This document shows, piece after piece, positions 18,567 to 27,953 of a stretch of DNA of 64,000 nucleotides. Positions within the stretch are counted from its first letter, which is position 1. Every line of letters begins with the position of its first letter. The stretch is taken from NCBI RefSeq assembly GCF_003664645.1, contig NZ_RCHC01000004.1:62001-126000 (forward strand), written 5' to 3'. A model generated the notes under the pieces. The model had not been told where the DNA came from. It saw only the letters and a list, made by a program, of their open reading frames with translations, and did not search any database. The translations under genes were made by a program, and so were the position numbers. This DNA comes from Acinetobacter chengduensis. GTDB taxonomy: Bacteria; Pseudomonadota; Gammaproteobacteria; Pseudomonadales; Moraxellaceae.

Positions 18567-20063
18567 ATGAACGGTTTAGATCGCATTCGCTTATTCTCCC
18601 TTCGCGACAAAGTTATGTCTGCGCAACAAGCGATTGAATTAATTAAAGACGGCTCGGTCGTTGGTTTAAGTGGTTTTGGTGGTGCAGGTGAGGCAAAAAC
18701 AGTTCCTCTCGCTTTGGCAGATCATGCGGTTGCTCATCCTTTAAGAATTACTTTGGCAACAGGTGCGAGTTTAGGTAATAGTATTGATGGTCGATTAAGT
18801 CAGGCCAAAGCAATTCAACGACGCTATCCTTATCAGGCAGATCCTACATTACGTAAGGCCATTAATAATGGTGAAGTGATGTATATCGATCAGCATTTAT
18901 CTGAAATGGCAGATAATATTCGGCATCATAATTTACCCGCGATTAATGTTGCGGTGATTGCTGCAACTGCAATTACGGAAGATGGCCAAATTATTCCAAC
19001 TGGTTCTTGTGGTAATTCAGCCAACTTTGTAGAAATGGCAGATCAGGTGATTATCGAAATTGATAATACGATCAATCCAGTGCTGGAAGGTGTGCACGAT
19101 ATTTATTTACCAAAAGCGCGCCCAAATCGTGGCCCAATCCCACTCACTCAAGCGGGTGATCGTATTGGTACAATTGGAATTAATGTTAATCCAGAAAAAA
19201 TTGCTGCCATTGTCATTAACGATTTGCCTGATACGCAGTTTGGTATGGATGAGCCTGATACAGATACATTGTCAATTGCACAGCACCTGATTCATTTTTT
19301 TGAAAATGAAGTTGCACAAAGTCGCTTGCCTGAAAATCTAGGGCCATTACAGTCTGGTGTTGGTTCTATTGCCAATGCAGTATTTGCAGGCTTTGAACAT
19401 TCTAATTTTAAAAATTTAGAAATGTACTCAGAAGTTTTACAAGATTGTACGTTCCAATTGATTGATTCAGGGAAAATGACCTTTGCTTCGGGTTGTTCGA
19501 TGACATTGTCAGAACCTTGCGCTCAGAAAGTGATGCAAAATTTTGATCAATACAAAGACAAGATCGTTTTACGCCCGCAAGAAATTTCAAATAACCCTGA
19601 AATTATTCGTAGACTAGGTATTATTGCGATTAACACGGCACTTGAGTTTGACATTTACGGCAACGTGAACTCGACGCATGTGACCGGAACCAAAATGATG
19701 AATGGCATTGGTGGCTCAGGCGATTTTACTCGCCATGCGCATATTGCAATTTTTGTGACAAAATCCATCGCAAAAAATGGTGCAATTTCATCTGTAGTGC
19801 CAATGGTCAGCCATACTGATCATACTGAACACGATGTTGATGTATTGGTCACTGAACAAGGTTTGGCAGATTTACGTGGACTTGCACCACGTGAACGTGC
19901 GCGTAAAGTCATTGAGTGCTGTGCACATCCGGACTATCGTGAAGCACTATTGAGTTATTTTGAGCGTGCCTGTACACATGGTGGACAAACGCCACATTTA
20001 TTACATGAAGCTTTGTCTTGGCATGCACAGTTTGAAGAAACAGGTAGCATGAAAACAGCTTAA
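18567..20063 (+). CDS. acetyl-CoA hydrolase/succinate CoA-transferase family
   Basis: A 498-residue class I CoA-transferase resembling succinyl-CoA:acetate CoA-transferase (AarC/Cat1 type). It has GSVVGLSGFGGAGEAKTVP near the N-terminus, GPLQSGVGSIANAVFAGF (around residue 260), and YSEVLQD, where the catalytic glutamate of the family lies. The C-terminal EHDVDVLVTEQGLADLRGLAPRERA segment is typical. It would interconvert acetate and acetyl-CoA using succinyl-CoA; in this context it may recycle acetate or CoA from acyl-CoA breakdown. Confidence 0.88.
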   Translation: MNGLDRIRLFSLRDKVMSAQQAIELIKDGSVVGLSGFGGAGEAKTVPLALADHAVAHPLRITLATGASLGNSIDGRLSQAKAIQRRYPYQADPTLRKAINNGEVMYIDQHLSEMADNIRHHNLPAINVAVIAATAITEDGQIIPTGSCGNSANFVEMADQVIIEIDNTINPVLEGVHDIYLPKARPNRGPIPLTQAGDRIGTIGINVNPEKIAAIVINDLPDTQFGMDEPDTDTLSIAQHLIHFFENEVAQSRLPENLGPLQSGVGSIANAVFAGFEHSNFKNLEMYSEVLQDCTFQLIDSGKMTFASGCSMTLSEPCAQKVMQNFDQYKDKIVLRPQEISNNPEIIRRLGIIAINTALEFDIYGNVNSTHVTGTKMMNGIGGSGDFTRHAHIAIFVTKSIAKNGAISSVVPMVSHTDHTEHDVDVLVTEQGLADLRGLAPRERARKVIECCAHPDYREALLSYFERACTHGGQTPHLLHEALSWHAQFEETGSMKTA

Positions 20064-20083
20064 TTAAACTGTTTCATTACATA

Positions 20084-20114
20084 TAAAAAAGCCCGAATCA
20101 TTCGGGCTTTTTTT
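20084..20114. terminator. rho-independent terminator after CoA-transferase
   Basis: GCCCGAAT (20091-20098) pairs with ATTCGGGC (20100-20107), flanked by an A-run upstream and seven T downstream. Confidence 0.9.
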
Positions 20115-20386
20115 ATATGGCTAGAAATGAACTTATTGTATTTAACGGCATCGATTATATAGTGAAGTACTGGTTTAAATTATTAAATGAGGCAAATTAT
20201 TTATTTTATCTATTGTATTAATTAGTTCTTCTTAACTGATGCAGTATTGAAGAAGAAAAATGATGATATGAATACTTTTAAAACGAAAGTTGAGTTTTTT
20301 ATTAAAATAAATCATCATATTAGCTTAAATTAAATAAATCAAAGCCGAATTTAGAAGGCTTATTTAAGAAATGAACAGAGGGCAAT
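20115..20386. other. AT-rich intergenic region before DUF262 gene
   Basis: A 272-base very AT-rich stretch following the terminator. It presumably holds the promoter of the large DUF262 gene; a ribosome-binding site (GAGGGCAAT) lies before the start at 20387. No ORF or repeat was identified. Confidence 0.5.
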
Positions 20387-23300
20387 ATGTATCAATCAGT
20401 AGGAACGATTAATAATTTATTATTGGAAGTTAAAGATAAAAAATACATTTTGCCCGCTATTCAACGTGAATTTGTATGGAAGCCAGAGCAAATCTGTCAA
20501 TTATTTGATTCGATGATGCAGGGTTATCCCTTCGGAACATTTTTATTTTGGAAAGTTAAAGAAGATAAAGTTAATGAGTTTAAATTTTATCAATTTATGC
20601 AAAATTTTGACGAGAAAAATAATTATTTATGTAGTGTCTATGACAATATTCCTCAAAAAGACCATATTGCTGTACTAGATGGCCAACAACGTATTACCTC
20701 CTTAAATATTGCATTGCGTGGATCATATACGGTACAAGTTGGTCATAAAACTAAAGAAATGTTTTTGTATTTTAATGTATTGGGCCAAGGTGATCCTGAT
20801 CATAATGCACTTTATGACTTTAAGTTTTTAACTGAAGAAGAAGCCAGCGTAAAAAATGAACAACAATATTGGATTTTAGTCAGTGAAATGCTGGATGGCG
20901 TAGAACCTGGATCTGCACATGGCAAGTTTTACCCAATTTTGATGGATATTACTCAATTTATGGGGACATATCCTGAATATGCTCAGCACCCAGAAAAAGT
21001 TGAAAAGCTGAATATTCCAAAAAAAATAACACATTTAATTAGTACATTAAATATGCAAAATTTAATTTTTGCGTATGAAGAAAAAGAACAAAACTTAGAA
21101 AAAGTTTTAAATATTTTTATCCGAATGAACAGTGGCGGTACACCATTATCATATTCAGATTTATTACTTTCTTTTGCTGTGACGCAGTGGTCGAAACTGA
21201 ATGCACGAGATGAAATTAATGAACTTTTAAAAGAAATTGAAGAAAATACTGAATTTGAATTTAGCAAAGATTTGATTTTACGTGCTGGACTGATGTTATC
21301 TGAAGTAAATAATTTAAGTTTTAAATTATCAAACTTTAATAAAGATAATATGCGGGTGATGGAAAATAATTGGGAACAAATTAAACTCGCATTTCTTAGT
21401 AGTTCAGAATTACTTAAAGAATTTGGTTTTGATCATAAAGCGCTGATCCATGATGTTGCCATACTGCCTATCGTATATTTTGTGTATCATAAATATTGCA
21501 CCAATTTAGAAGATGACAAAGCAAAAATCAAAATTGACAGCAATGATATTCAATTAATGAAACGTTGGTTGATTGAAAGTCTGCTCAAAAAAGGGATTTG
21601 GTCGAGCAATTTGGAGAGCCTACTTTTACATATTCGTAAAGCGATTGGGAAATCATCTACCGCCTTCCCATATGAAGCGGTGAAAAAAGCGATGCTTGAG
21701 AAAGATAAGGCTCTCAGTTTTAATGAAGAAGACGTACAGAATTTATGTCAATTAAGATATGGCAAGGATAATGAGGTTAAAGCCTTGTTGTTATTGGTTT
21801 TTCCAGACAGTCAGCTTGTGCGTACGCATATTGACCATATTTATCCAAAAAGCATTTTTACAGCTAAAAAAATGCAAAAGCTAAAAATTTTAAATGATGG
21901 TAGTAATAAGCTACAAAACTTAGCCAATACAGTGGTGAATTTGCAGTTAATTCCTGCATCGGTCAATATTCAAAAAAATGCGACTCAACCAGCTCAATGG
22001 CTAGAAAGCTTTTTTATGGGCAATCTCAGCTCGCAGCAACTGTATTTAACCAGTCAATTAATTGATCAAATTCCACAAGATTTAAATCAATTTGAATGGT
22101 TCTGCCAGCAACGTCGAGAAAAAATTTGCAATAAATTACGTAAATTACTTGATGTAAAAGCCGTGAATAACTCTGTGTTGGATTATCCAGAACTTGGTGC
22201 ACTAAAATTATCCAAGGCACGTTTTTCATCTGATCAGATTAAGTTTTTAGATAAACTGGGTGTTTGGTTAAATATTGAAAATGAAAGTATTGACCTCAAG
22301 TTCATGATGAATGTGGTGATGCATCATGCATTTAACACCAAAGTGAATAGCCAACCTGCAGACTCCATCAAAGCCTCAATTATCATGCAATTGCTTGATG
22401 TGACGAATGCCTTTGATAAAACGAAAGATCTACTTTCTCAAGCTTATGAAAGTGGTTATTTCATGATAGATGATGCGAGTAATTTAACGTCCTTTGAAAT
22501 GGATGATTTTATTAATCGTGATTTAGAGGCATTTCTTAAACATGCAGAAGAGCGCTCGGTCACCATTATTAAAGCACGCTGTGGCATCGATGGTGTAGTG
22601 GGGCAGACTCTAGAGCAGGTGGGGCAAAGCCTAGGCCTCACACGTGAACGCATTCGCCAAGTCGAAAAAAATGCATTTCAGAACTTACGTGAACGGGTGC
22701 GTATATCTGTTGATGTGATTTGGGAAAACTTAAACCAAAATGCAGACAGCGAATTTATGCAGTTATACCCTAAATTAGCTTCTCATTTTTCTAATCAGTA
22801 TGATTTACTTAACTTTTTAGAGCTTCTGTGTTCATTTGATAAAAATGAGCTGGTACATATTATTAAACCGAATATTAATGTAAATAGTCTGCTTCAAGAG
22901 TGGTTTTTAAACCATACTGCACCGATGCCGTGGGATACAGCAATTCACCAAATTGTAGATTTAGCAGGTTGTACAGAACGTGTTGCTAAAAATGCATTAC
23001 ATGATGCCGCGGAAAATGCGGATATTCAGTTTTCAGACCAATCTAAAACACCAAATATTTACCCTAAAAACTTAAATAAAATGTATGCGGTTGTACAGGC
23101 AGCCTTACATTTTAAAGAGGGTGCAAATTTTAAAGAAATTTTGGAACGTGCGAACCAAGAAGGCTACGGAAAAGTCGAATTTAGTACACAACGTTTGGAT
23201 CATTCCATTAATGAAGCGGTTGAAGAAAACTACCTATACCAATCTGATCGTGGTGCGTACTGCCATATTAATGAATTCAATATCAGTTTTTCGGATCAAG

Positions 23301-24085
23301 AACTGATCTTTAAAGAAGTATTAGCAATTTTGTCACAGCAAACGCAGCAACAATCTATGCATTTACGTATGGAAGCTTATGAAGTGAGCGATACTTTAAA
23401 GCAATTTGATTACTTTAAAATTCGGCACCTTATTCGCAACTGGGGTGTGGAGCATGGCATCTATTTTACAGGAAAATCGGGTGCAGATACTATTAGCTTA
23501 AATGAAGCGGTGAAACCTCAAAGCCAATTACAAACTATTTTGAATTGGTTAGAACAAAGTAATCGTCCACTTACACGTGATGACATTGCTAAAAAAATCC
23601 GCAGTGGCTCACAAAACCATGCTTCTTTATACTTAAATGAGCTGATGCAAGCAGGTTCTGTAGTTCGTGTAGCGGCGTTGGAATATACCACACCGCAAAA
23701 AGCGTATAAAAACGTGGATATTCAGAAACTTCATCAAGATATTGTGGCGTATTTAAAATTGGTGAATAAGCCAGTAGATATTGGTATTATTGCGGAAAAA
23801 GTAAATCTAAAATATCACTATAATTATCCGAAAGCATGGTATTTACACTTAGTTAAAACCAGCAGTAAGGATTCGGGTGTGCAGAATATTCATACCTTCC
23901 ATAATCTGATTTCTTTAGATGAAACCATTCATGGTGTTACGATTCACCAAATAATTCGAGATAACTTTAAGCAACTTGATGATTTAGACGGAATACATCA
24001 CTTTATTAATCAGCAGATTTTGGTGGGAAAAACTGAAGTGTATAATGCAATGAATAATATCCGAAATAATACAGCGCTCATTTAG
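20387..24085 (+). CDS. DUF262-HNH nuclease with sigma-region-4-like HTH and C-terminal winged-helix-like repeats
   Basis: A 1232-residue multidomain protein. Residues 1-~290: DUF262 (ParB/Srx-like NTPase-nuclease domain as in GmrS, SspE and BrxU) with PAIQREFVW (23-31), LDGQQRITSL (97-106) and FIRMNSGGTPLSYSDLL (244-260). Residues ~479-540: an HNH/DUF1524 module with RTHIDHIYPKS (Asp483, His484) and the later NLQLIPASVNIQKN. Residues ~735-772: TLEQVGQSLGLTRERIRQVEKNAFQNL, closely resembling sigma-70 region 4. The remaining ~450 residues seem to hold several winged-helix-like segments (e.g. NRPLTRDDIAKKI). DUF262-HNH proteins act in phage restriction; the sigma-like HTH and large C-terminus are unusual. 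It stands alone between terminators. Defence is an inference. Confidence 0.8.
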   Translation: MYQSVGTINNLLLEVKDKKYILPAIQREFVWKPEQICQLFDSMMQGYPFGTFLFWKVKEDKVNEFKFYQFMQNFDEKNNYLCSVYDNIPQKDHIAVLDGQQRITSLNIALRGSYTVQVGHKTKEMFLYFNVLGQGDPDHNALYDFKFLTEEEASVKNEQQYWILVSEMLDGVEPGSAHGKFYPILMDITQFMGTYPEYAQHPEKVEKLNIPKKITHLISTLNMQNLIFAYEEKEQNLEKVLNIFIRMNSGGTPLSYSDLLLSFAVTQWSKLNARDEINELLKEIEENTEFEFSKDLILRAGLMLSEVNNLSFKLSNFNKDNMRVMENNWEQIKLAFLSSSELLKEFGFDHKALIHDVAILPIVYFVYHKYCTNLEDDKAKIKIDSNDIQLMKRWLIESLLKKGIWSSNLESLLLHIRKAIGKSSTAFPYEAVKKAMLEKDKALSFNEEDVQNLCQLRYGKDNEVKALLLLVFPDSQLVRTHIDHIYPKSIFTAKKMQKLKILNDGSNKLQNLANTVVNLQLIPASVNIQKNATQPAQWLESFFMGNLSSQQLYLTSQLIDQIPQDLNQFEWFCQQRREKICNKLRKLLDVKAVNNSVLDYPELGALKLSKARFSSDQIKFLDKLGVWLNIENESIDLKFMMNVVMHHAFNTKVNSQPADSIKASIIMQLLDVTNAFDKTKDLLSQAYESGYFMIDDASNLTSFEMDDFINRDLEAFLKHAEERSVTIIKARCGIDGVVGQTLEQVGQSLGLTRERIRQVEKNAFQNLRERVRISVDVIWENLNQNADSEFMQLYPKLASHFSNQYDLLNFLELLCSFDKNELVHIIKPNINVNSLLQEWFLNHTAPMPWDTAIHQIVDLAGCTERVAKNALHDAAENADIQFSDQSKTPNIYPKNLNKMYAVVQAALHFKEGANFKEILERANQEGYGKVEFSTQRLDHSINEAVEENYLYQSDRGAYCHINEFNISFSDQELIFKEVLAILSQQTQQQSMHLRMEAYEVSDTLKQFDYFKIRHLIRNWGVEHGIYFTGKSGADTISLNEAVKPQSQLQTILNWLEQSNRPLTRDDIAKKIRSGSQNHASLYLNELMQAGSVVRVAALEYTTPQKAYKNVDIQKLHQDIVAYLKLVNKPVDIGIIAEKVNLKYHYNYPKAWYLHLVKTSSKDSGVQNIHTFHNLISLDETIHGVTIHQIIRDNFKQLDDLDGIHHFINQQILVGKTEVYNAMNNIRNNTALI

Positions 24086-24157
24086 ATCAGTTGTTTTATG
24101 CTTAAGTTCAGTTTGATTTTAAAAATGGATGGATTGAGCGATCAGTAAATATTCAAT

Positions 24158-24192
24158 AAAAAAACATCTGCTTTAAAAGCAGATGTTTTTTT
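24158..24192. terminator. bidirectional terminator after DUF262 gene
   Basis: ACATCTGCTTT (24164-24174) pairs perfectly with AAAGCAGATGT (24176-24186), with A-run before and T-run after. It ends the DUF262 gene and overlaps the 3' end of the minus-strand HAD pseudogene. Confidence 0.88.
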
Positions 24193-24761
24193 ATGCTTTG
24201 CGTATATGAGTATTTACATCCAGTAACTGCAACAGATCTTTAAAACGAGGGACAGAGTAATTAACACGTTCTTTATTTGAGTGGCTTCATGCATTGAATA
24301 TTCATCCTGAATGGCAACGACATCAATCCCTGCAATATTGACGACTTCAACATCAAATAATGAGTCTTTTACAATTAAGCATTCCGCACTGTTGATGGCA
24401 AAATGATTTAGCGCTTTTAAATACACTTCAGTATATGGCTTAATGTTGGTCACATCTTCACGCGTCAAAACTAAATCAAAATGGCCTGATTATTGTGAGC
24501 ATAGCATTTCACATTGCTTAAACTCATTGTTGTAGTTAATGCAACCGCTCTGCACTGAGATGTGACAGCCTGTAACTTTCTTTAAGAAAGTTACAGTACT
24601 CTAGGTAGGTGTCTAAACAATTTTTATACCTTTTTAATTGATGGTCACGTTGTTATTGTATGCTGTTGAATCAACTTTTCATCAACCTGATTCCATCCCC
24701 CGACGGAATCAATTAAAGCCCCATCTCAATCAAAACAGGTTAATTTTTTATCTTTTAGCAC
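24191..24761 (-). pseudogene. decayed HAD-family phosphatase
   Basis: Remnant of a haloacid-dehalogenase-like phosphatase (phosphoglycolate phosphatase-like), assembled by reading the minus strand. The N-terminal fragment (24761 to about 24650) reads VLKDKKLTCFD-stop-DGALIDSVGG, i.e. the catalytic FDLDGTLIDS motif with its middle residue turned into TGA. The C-terminal half (about 24490 to 24191) reads GHFDLVLTREDV, then NIKPYTEVYLKAL and CLIVKDSLFDVEVVNIAGIDVVAIQDE. A frameshift near 24275 splits the end, which resumes as ERVNYSVPRFKDLLQLLD up to a TAA at 24191-24193. The middle part is unrecognisable and contains a palindrome. Multiple lesions make it non-functional. Confidence 0.8.
24570..24596. 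repeat. perfect 13-bp palindrome inside HAD remnant
   Basis: Arms CTGTAACTTTCTT (24570-24582) and AAGAAAGTTACAG (24584-24596) are separated by one base. It falls where the HAD gene has lost its middle part, so it may be an inserted or scar element. No second copy was seen in the window. Confidence 0.7.
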
Positions 24762-25054
24762 GTGTTTATCCTATTATGTTTGTGACTATTATCTCGTGTA
24801 CATGCAACAAATAAGAATAAAGCCCAATGTATTTTAAAATGATTTGAATGAATTGTTTAGCTCATTTTTTTGTGTTTTAAGTACCTGAGTAAATACTTTA
24901 AATAGGTACAAAAAGATAAGTTTATTCAGTTAAAACCAAATGCAACAATGCTAGAAAAAGCATGTTATTCGCAGTACTATTTCAACAGATTATTTAAACT
25001 AGCAACACAGGGATGTGTTGTTTAATGTGATTTAACCTGAGGACAAAAGCTAAC
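24762..25054. other. AT-rich intergenic region before LysR gene
   Basis: About 290 non-coding bases between the HAD remnant and the LysR gene. A ribosome-binding site (TGAGGA) precedes the GTG start at 25055. No other structure was supported. Confidence 0.5.
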
Positions 25055-25948
25055 GTGTTTGAACTGGACTGTAAGCTATTAAGTGTATTTTTATATATTT
25101 ATAAATTTAAAAGTGTTTCTTTGGCTGCAGAGCACCTAGACATGAGTCAGCCAACGGTTAGTAATATTTTAAACAAAATACGTCAGCATTATAACGATCC
25201 GCTTTTTTTACGTATCGGCAATGAAATGTTGCCTACGGAACTTTCTAAGCAACTTTTTCCACTTATCAGCGAAGCTTTAAGTAAAATCGAGGCCATCAAT
25301 AATTTTAGTATTGATTTTGACCAAGCCATTTCAGACCAGCAATTTACCTTGGCAATGACCGATGTATCACATTTGGTTTTATTACCTAAAATTTCGCAAT
25401 ATTTAAAGAAAAATGCATCACATATTCGCCTCAATGTTCGCCCAATTACCACAGAAACCAGTTATCAAATGGCCAATGGTGAAATTGATTTAGCCTTGGG
25501 TTTTTTACCTCATTTGGAAAATGGCTTTTATCAACAAAAATTATTCGAGCAATACTATGTGGTGATTGCCGCCAAGGACCATCCGCGTTTAACAGGCGAG
25601 CATATCACAACCGAGCAATATTTGGCAGAATCACATATTGATATTGATGCAGGTATGGGACATTACCATATTGAAAATGAATTAATGAGTCTTGGGCTCA
25701 AACGTGACATATTAATGCGCTTGCCAAGTTATTTAGGAGTTGGATTGGTGGTACAAGATACAGATGCCATTGCCACAGTACCGTACTATCTGAGTGAGGT
25801 GTTACTCTCACGTGGTAATCTCAAAATTTTTGATGCGCCAATTGCTTTTCCAACTTATGGCGTTAAACAATATTGGCACATGTCTTGCCATCACAAGGCG
25901 AGTCATCAATGGTTACGCAGTATGTTCCATGATATATTAATGAGATAA
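25055..25948 (+). CDS. LysR-family transcriptional regulator
   Basis: A 297-residue LysR regulator starting with GTG (TGAGGA upstream). The N-terminal winged HTH includes SVSLAAEHLDMSQPTVSNILNKIRQ (residues ~18-42 in part), followed by the periplasmic-binding-protein-like effector domain of the NodD/LinR-like subgroup. It lies 173 bases upstream of tauA on the same strand and may control the tau genes, though taurine regulators elsewhere are often Cbl/CysB or TauR. Effector not deducible. Confidence 0.88.
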   Translation: MFELDCKLLSVFLYIYKFKSVSLAAEHLDMSQPTVSNILNKIRQHYNDPLFLRIGNEMLPTELSKQLFPLISEALSKIEAINNFSIDFDQAISDQQFTLAMTDVSHLVLLPKISQYLKKNASHIRLNVRPITTETSYQMANGEIDLALGFLPHLENGFYQQKLFEQYYVVIAAKDHPRLTGEHITTEQYLAESHIDIDAGMGHYHIENELMSLGLKRDILMRLPSYLGVGLVVQDTDAIATVPYYLSEVLLSRGNLKIFDAPIAFPTYGVKQYWHMSCHHKASHQWLRSMFHDILMR

Positions 25949-26121
25949 AATGATAAAAATCAATCATATTTCTTCGGTTCATTTGCTTGACATAAAAATG
26001 CATAAGTATTGCATGAAATGGTAAATGCCAATTTGTGATAACCATTGTTGATTAATTTATTTTTCATCATAAGGCAGGCTGTCTAGCATATTCATCAGTA
26101 ATTATTATTTCTGAAAAATAT

Positions 26122-27156
26122 ATGAGCAGTAAATCCAAACCTTTAATTATTACAGCTGTAGTTATCATTGCTATAGTTGCCTTTGTGTATTTTCAAAGTA
26201 AAAAAAATCCGTCTGAAAACTCTACTGCTGCTATTTCTCAAGCAGATCAAAAAGTTGTCGTGATTGCCTATCAAACGGGTGTAGATCCAAGCAAGGTTGC
26301 ACAGGCTACGGGTGAATATGAAAAAGATAGCCAACGGCAAATTGAGTGGAAAAAATTCGATACTGGCGCAGATGTAGTCAATGCCTTAGCTTCTGGTGAT
26401 GTTAGCATTGGCAACATTGGTACAAGCCCTTTAGCTGCGGCAGCAAGCCGTGATCTACCCATTGAAGTGTTTTTTGTAGCGGCTAAACTTGGTGCATCGG
26501 AAGCATTAGTGGTAAGTAATCAATCTGGCATTCAAAAGCCTGAAGATCTAAAAGGCAAAACTATAGCTGTTCCTTTTGTATCTACAGCGCACTACAGTCT
26601 ACTTTCAGCATTAAAGCATTGGAATTTGACAGAATCAGATGTCAAAATTATTAATTTGCGACCACCAGAAATTTCAGCAGCATGGGAACGTGGTGATATT
26701 GATGCAACCTATGTATGGGAACCAGCCTTAAGTAAAGCGAGTGCTACTGGTAAAGTATTAACCGATTCTAAACAAGTGGGTGAATGGGGAGCACCAACAT
26801 TTGACGTATGGGTCGTACGCAAAGATTTTGAAGAAAAAAATCCTGAATTTTTAAAATCTTTTGTTCAAACATCTTTAAAGAAAATTGATGAATACAATAA
26901 AGATCCAAAGGCATTTGAAGCTAATGCAGTCTACATTAACAGCATTGCTCAATTAACAGGATCAGATGCCAAAGATATTCCATTGTTATTATCTGGCAAT
27001 ATTTACTTAAATCAGCAACAACAAGCGAAGACCTTCAGCACAGATTTTGCCAAGAATATTTTAGATACAGCGACATTCTTAAAAACTCAAGGCAAAGTAG
27101 ATAAAGTTAAATCTGACTATAACAGCAATGTGACAGCCTTATTTGTTCAGCCTTAA
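26122..27156 (+). CDS. tauA: taurine ABC transporter substrate-binding protein
   Basis: A 344-residue TauA-like periplasmic binding protein. The N-terminus (LIITAVVIIAIVAFVYF, residues ~8-24) is a hydrophobic anchor with no obvious signal-peptidase or lipobox site, so it may stay membrane-tethered. The mature part has VVIAYQTGVDPSKVAQATGEYEK and NIGTSPLAAAASRDLPIEVFF, both typical of TauA. Just upstream (25998-26014) is a dyad ATGCATAAGTATTGCAT that could be an operator. It leads the tauABCD operon. Confidence 0.88.
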   Translation: MSSKSKPLIITAVVIIAIVAFVYFQSKKNPSENSTAAISQADQKVVVIAYQTGVDPSKVAQATGEYEKDSQRQIEWKKFDTGADVVNALASGDVSIGNIGTSPLAAAASRDLPIEVFFVAAKLGASEALVVSNQSGIQKPEDLKGKTIAVPFVSTAHYSLLSALKHWNLTESDVKIINLRPPEISAAWERGDIDATYVWEPALSKASATGKVLTDSKQVGEWGAPTFDVWVVRKDFEEKNPEFLKSFVQTSLKKIDEYNKDPKAFEANAVYINSIAQLTGSDAKDIPLLLSGNIYLNQQQQAKTFSTDFAKNILDTATFLKTQGKVDKVKSDYNSNVTALFVQP

Positions 27157-27166
27157 GGATATGAAT

Positions 27167-27952
27167 ATGAGTATCTTAAAAGCAGAAAATATTAGTTTGA
27201 CCTTTCCAGATCAAAGTATTTCAGTACTGAAAAATATCAATTTAGATGTACCTGAATCGACTCTAACGGTTGTACTTGGTGAATCTGGTTGTGGCAAAAC
27301 GACACTTTTGAATATTTTGGCAGGTTTTCAGCAACTCAGTGCAGGGCAAGTCAAAATTGATGAAGAAGTATTAACTGGCCCAGATGCTCGACGTGCTGTG
27401 GTATTTCAAGAACATGCTTTATTGCCGTGGCTGAATGTATCGGAAAACGTTGCGTTCTCTTTAAAGTTAAAAGGTCTAAAAAGTGCTGAGATTCAGACAC
27501 AAGTGGCATTTATTTTAGACACAGTAGGGCTGTCACATGTTGCGAATTCCAACATTTGGGAGCTTTCTGGTGGGATGAAACAGCGTGTGGGTATTGCCCG
27601 TGCCTTGATTAGCCATGCACCCTTTATTTTACTAGATGAACCTTTTGCAGCTTTAGATGCATTCACGCGCGAAAATATGCAAGAGTTTGTACTGAATTTA
27701 TGGATTAAACAGAAAAAAGGCTTCTTTCTCATTACCCACGATATTGAAGAAGCACTTTTGTTGAGTAATCAATTAGTCATTATGACTGCACGACCTGGGA
27801 CAATTGTAGAAACGTTGAAGCTCAATTTCGCTGAGCGCTATCGTGCGGGCGAGTCTATCCGTGCGATTAAATCTGATTCGCAGTTTATTGAGTTACGTGA
27901 AACATTGTTTGAGCGTTTAAAAGCGCAAAAATTACATGCGCTGGAATCCTAA
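27167..27952 (+). CDS. tauB: taurine ABC transporter ATPase
   Basis: ATP-binding subunit of the taurine importer, 261 residues from the ATG at 27167 (AAGGAT seven bases upstream; ATG 27161 is an alternative). Walker A GESGCGKTTLL, Q-loop FQEHALLPWLNV, signature [15 protein letters not shown], Walker B FILLDEPFAALD and H-loop LITHDIEEALLL are all present, and match the nitrate/sulfonate/taurine ABC subfamily. It lies 10 bases after tauA. Confidence 0.9.
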   Translation: MSILKAENISLTFPDQSISVLKNINLDVPESTLTVVLGESGCGKTTLLNILAGFQQLSAGQVKIDEEVLTGPDARRAVVFQEHALLPWLNVSENVAFSLKLKGLKSAEIQTQVAFILDTVGLSHVANSNIWELSGGMKQRVGIARALISHAPFILLDEPFAALDAFTRENMQEFVLNLWIKQKKGFFLITHDIEEALLLSNQLVIMTARPGTIVETLKLNFAERYRAGESIRAIKSDSQFIELRETLFERLKAQKLHALES

Positions 27953-27953
27953 T

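Noticed and set aside
24688..24711. TGATTCC/GGAATCA inverted repeat
   Set aside because: Explained as coding remnant of the HAD motif (DSVGGWN); a chance pairing.
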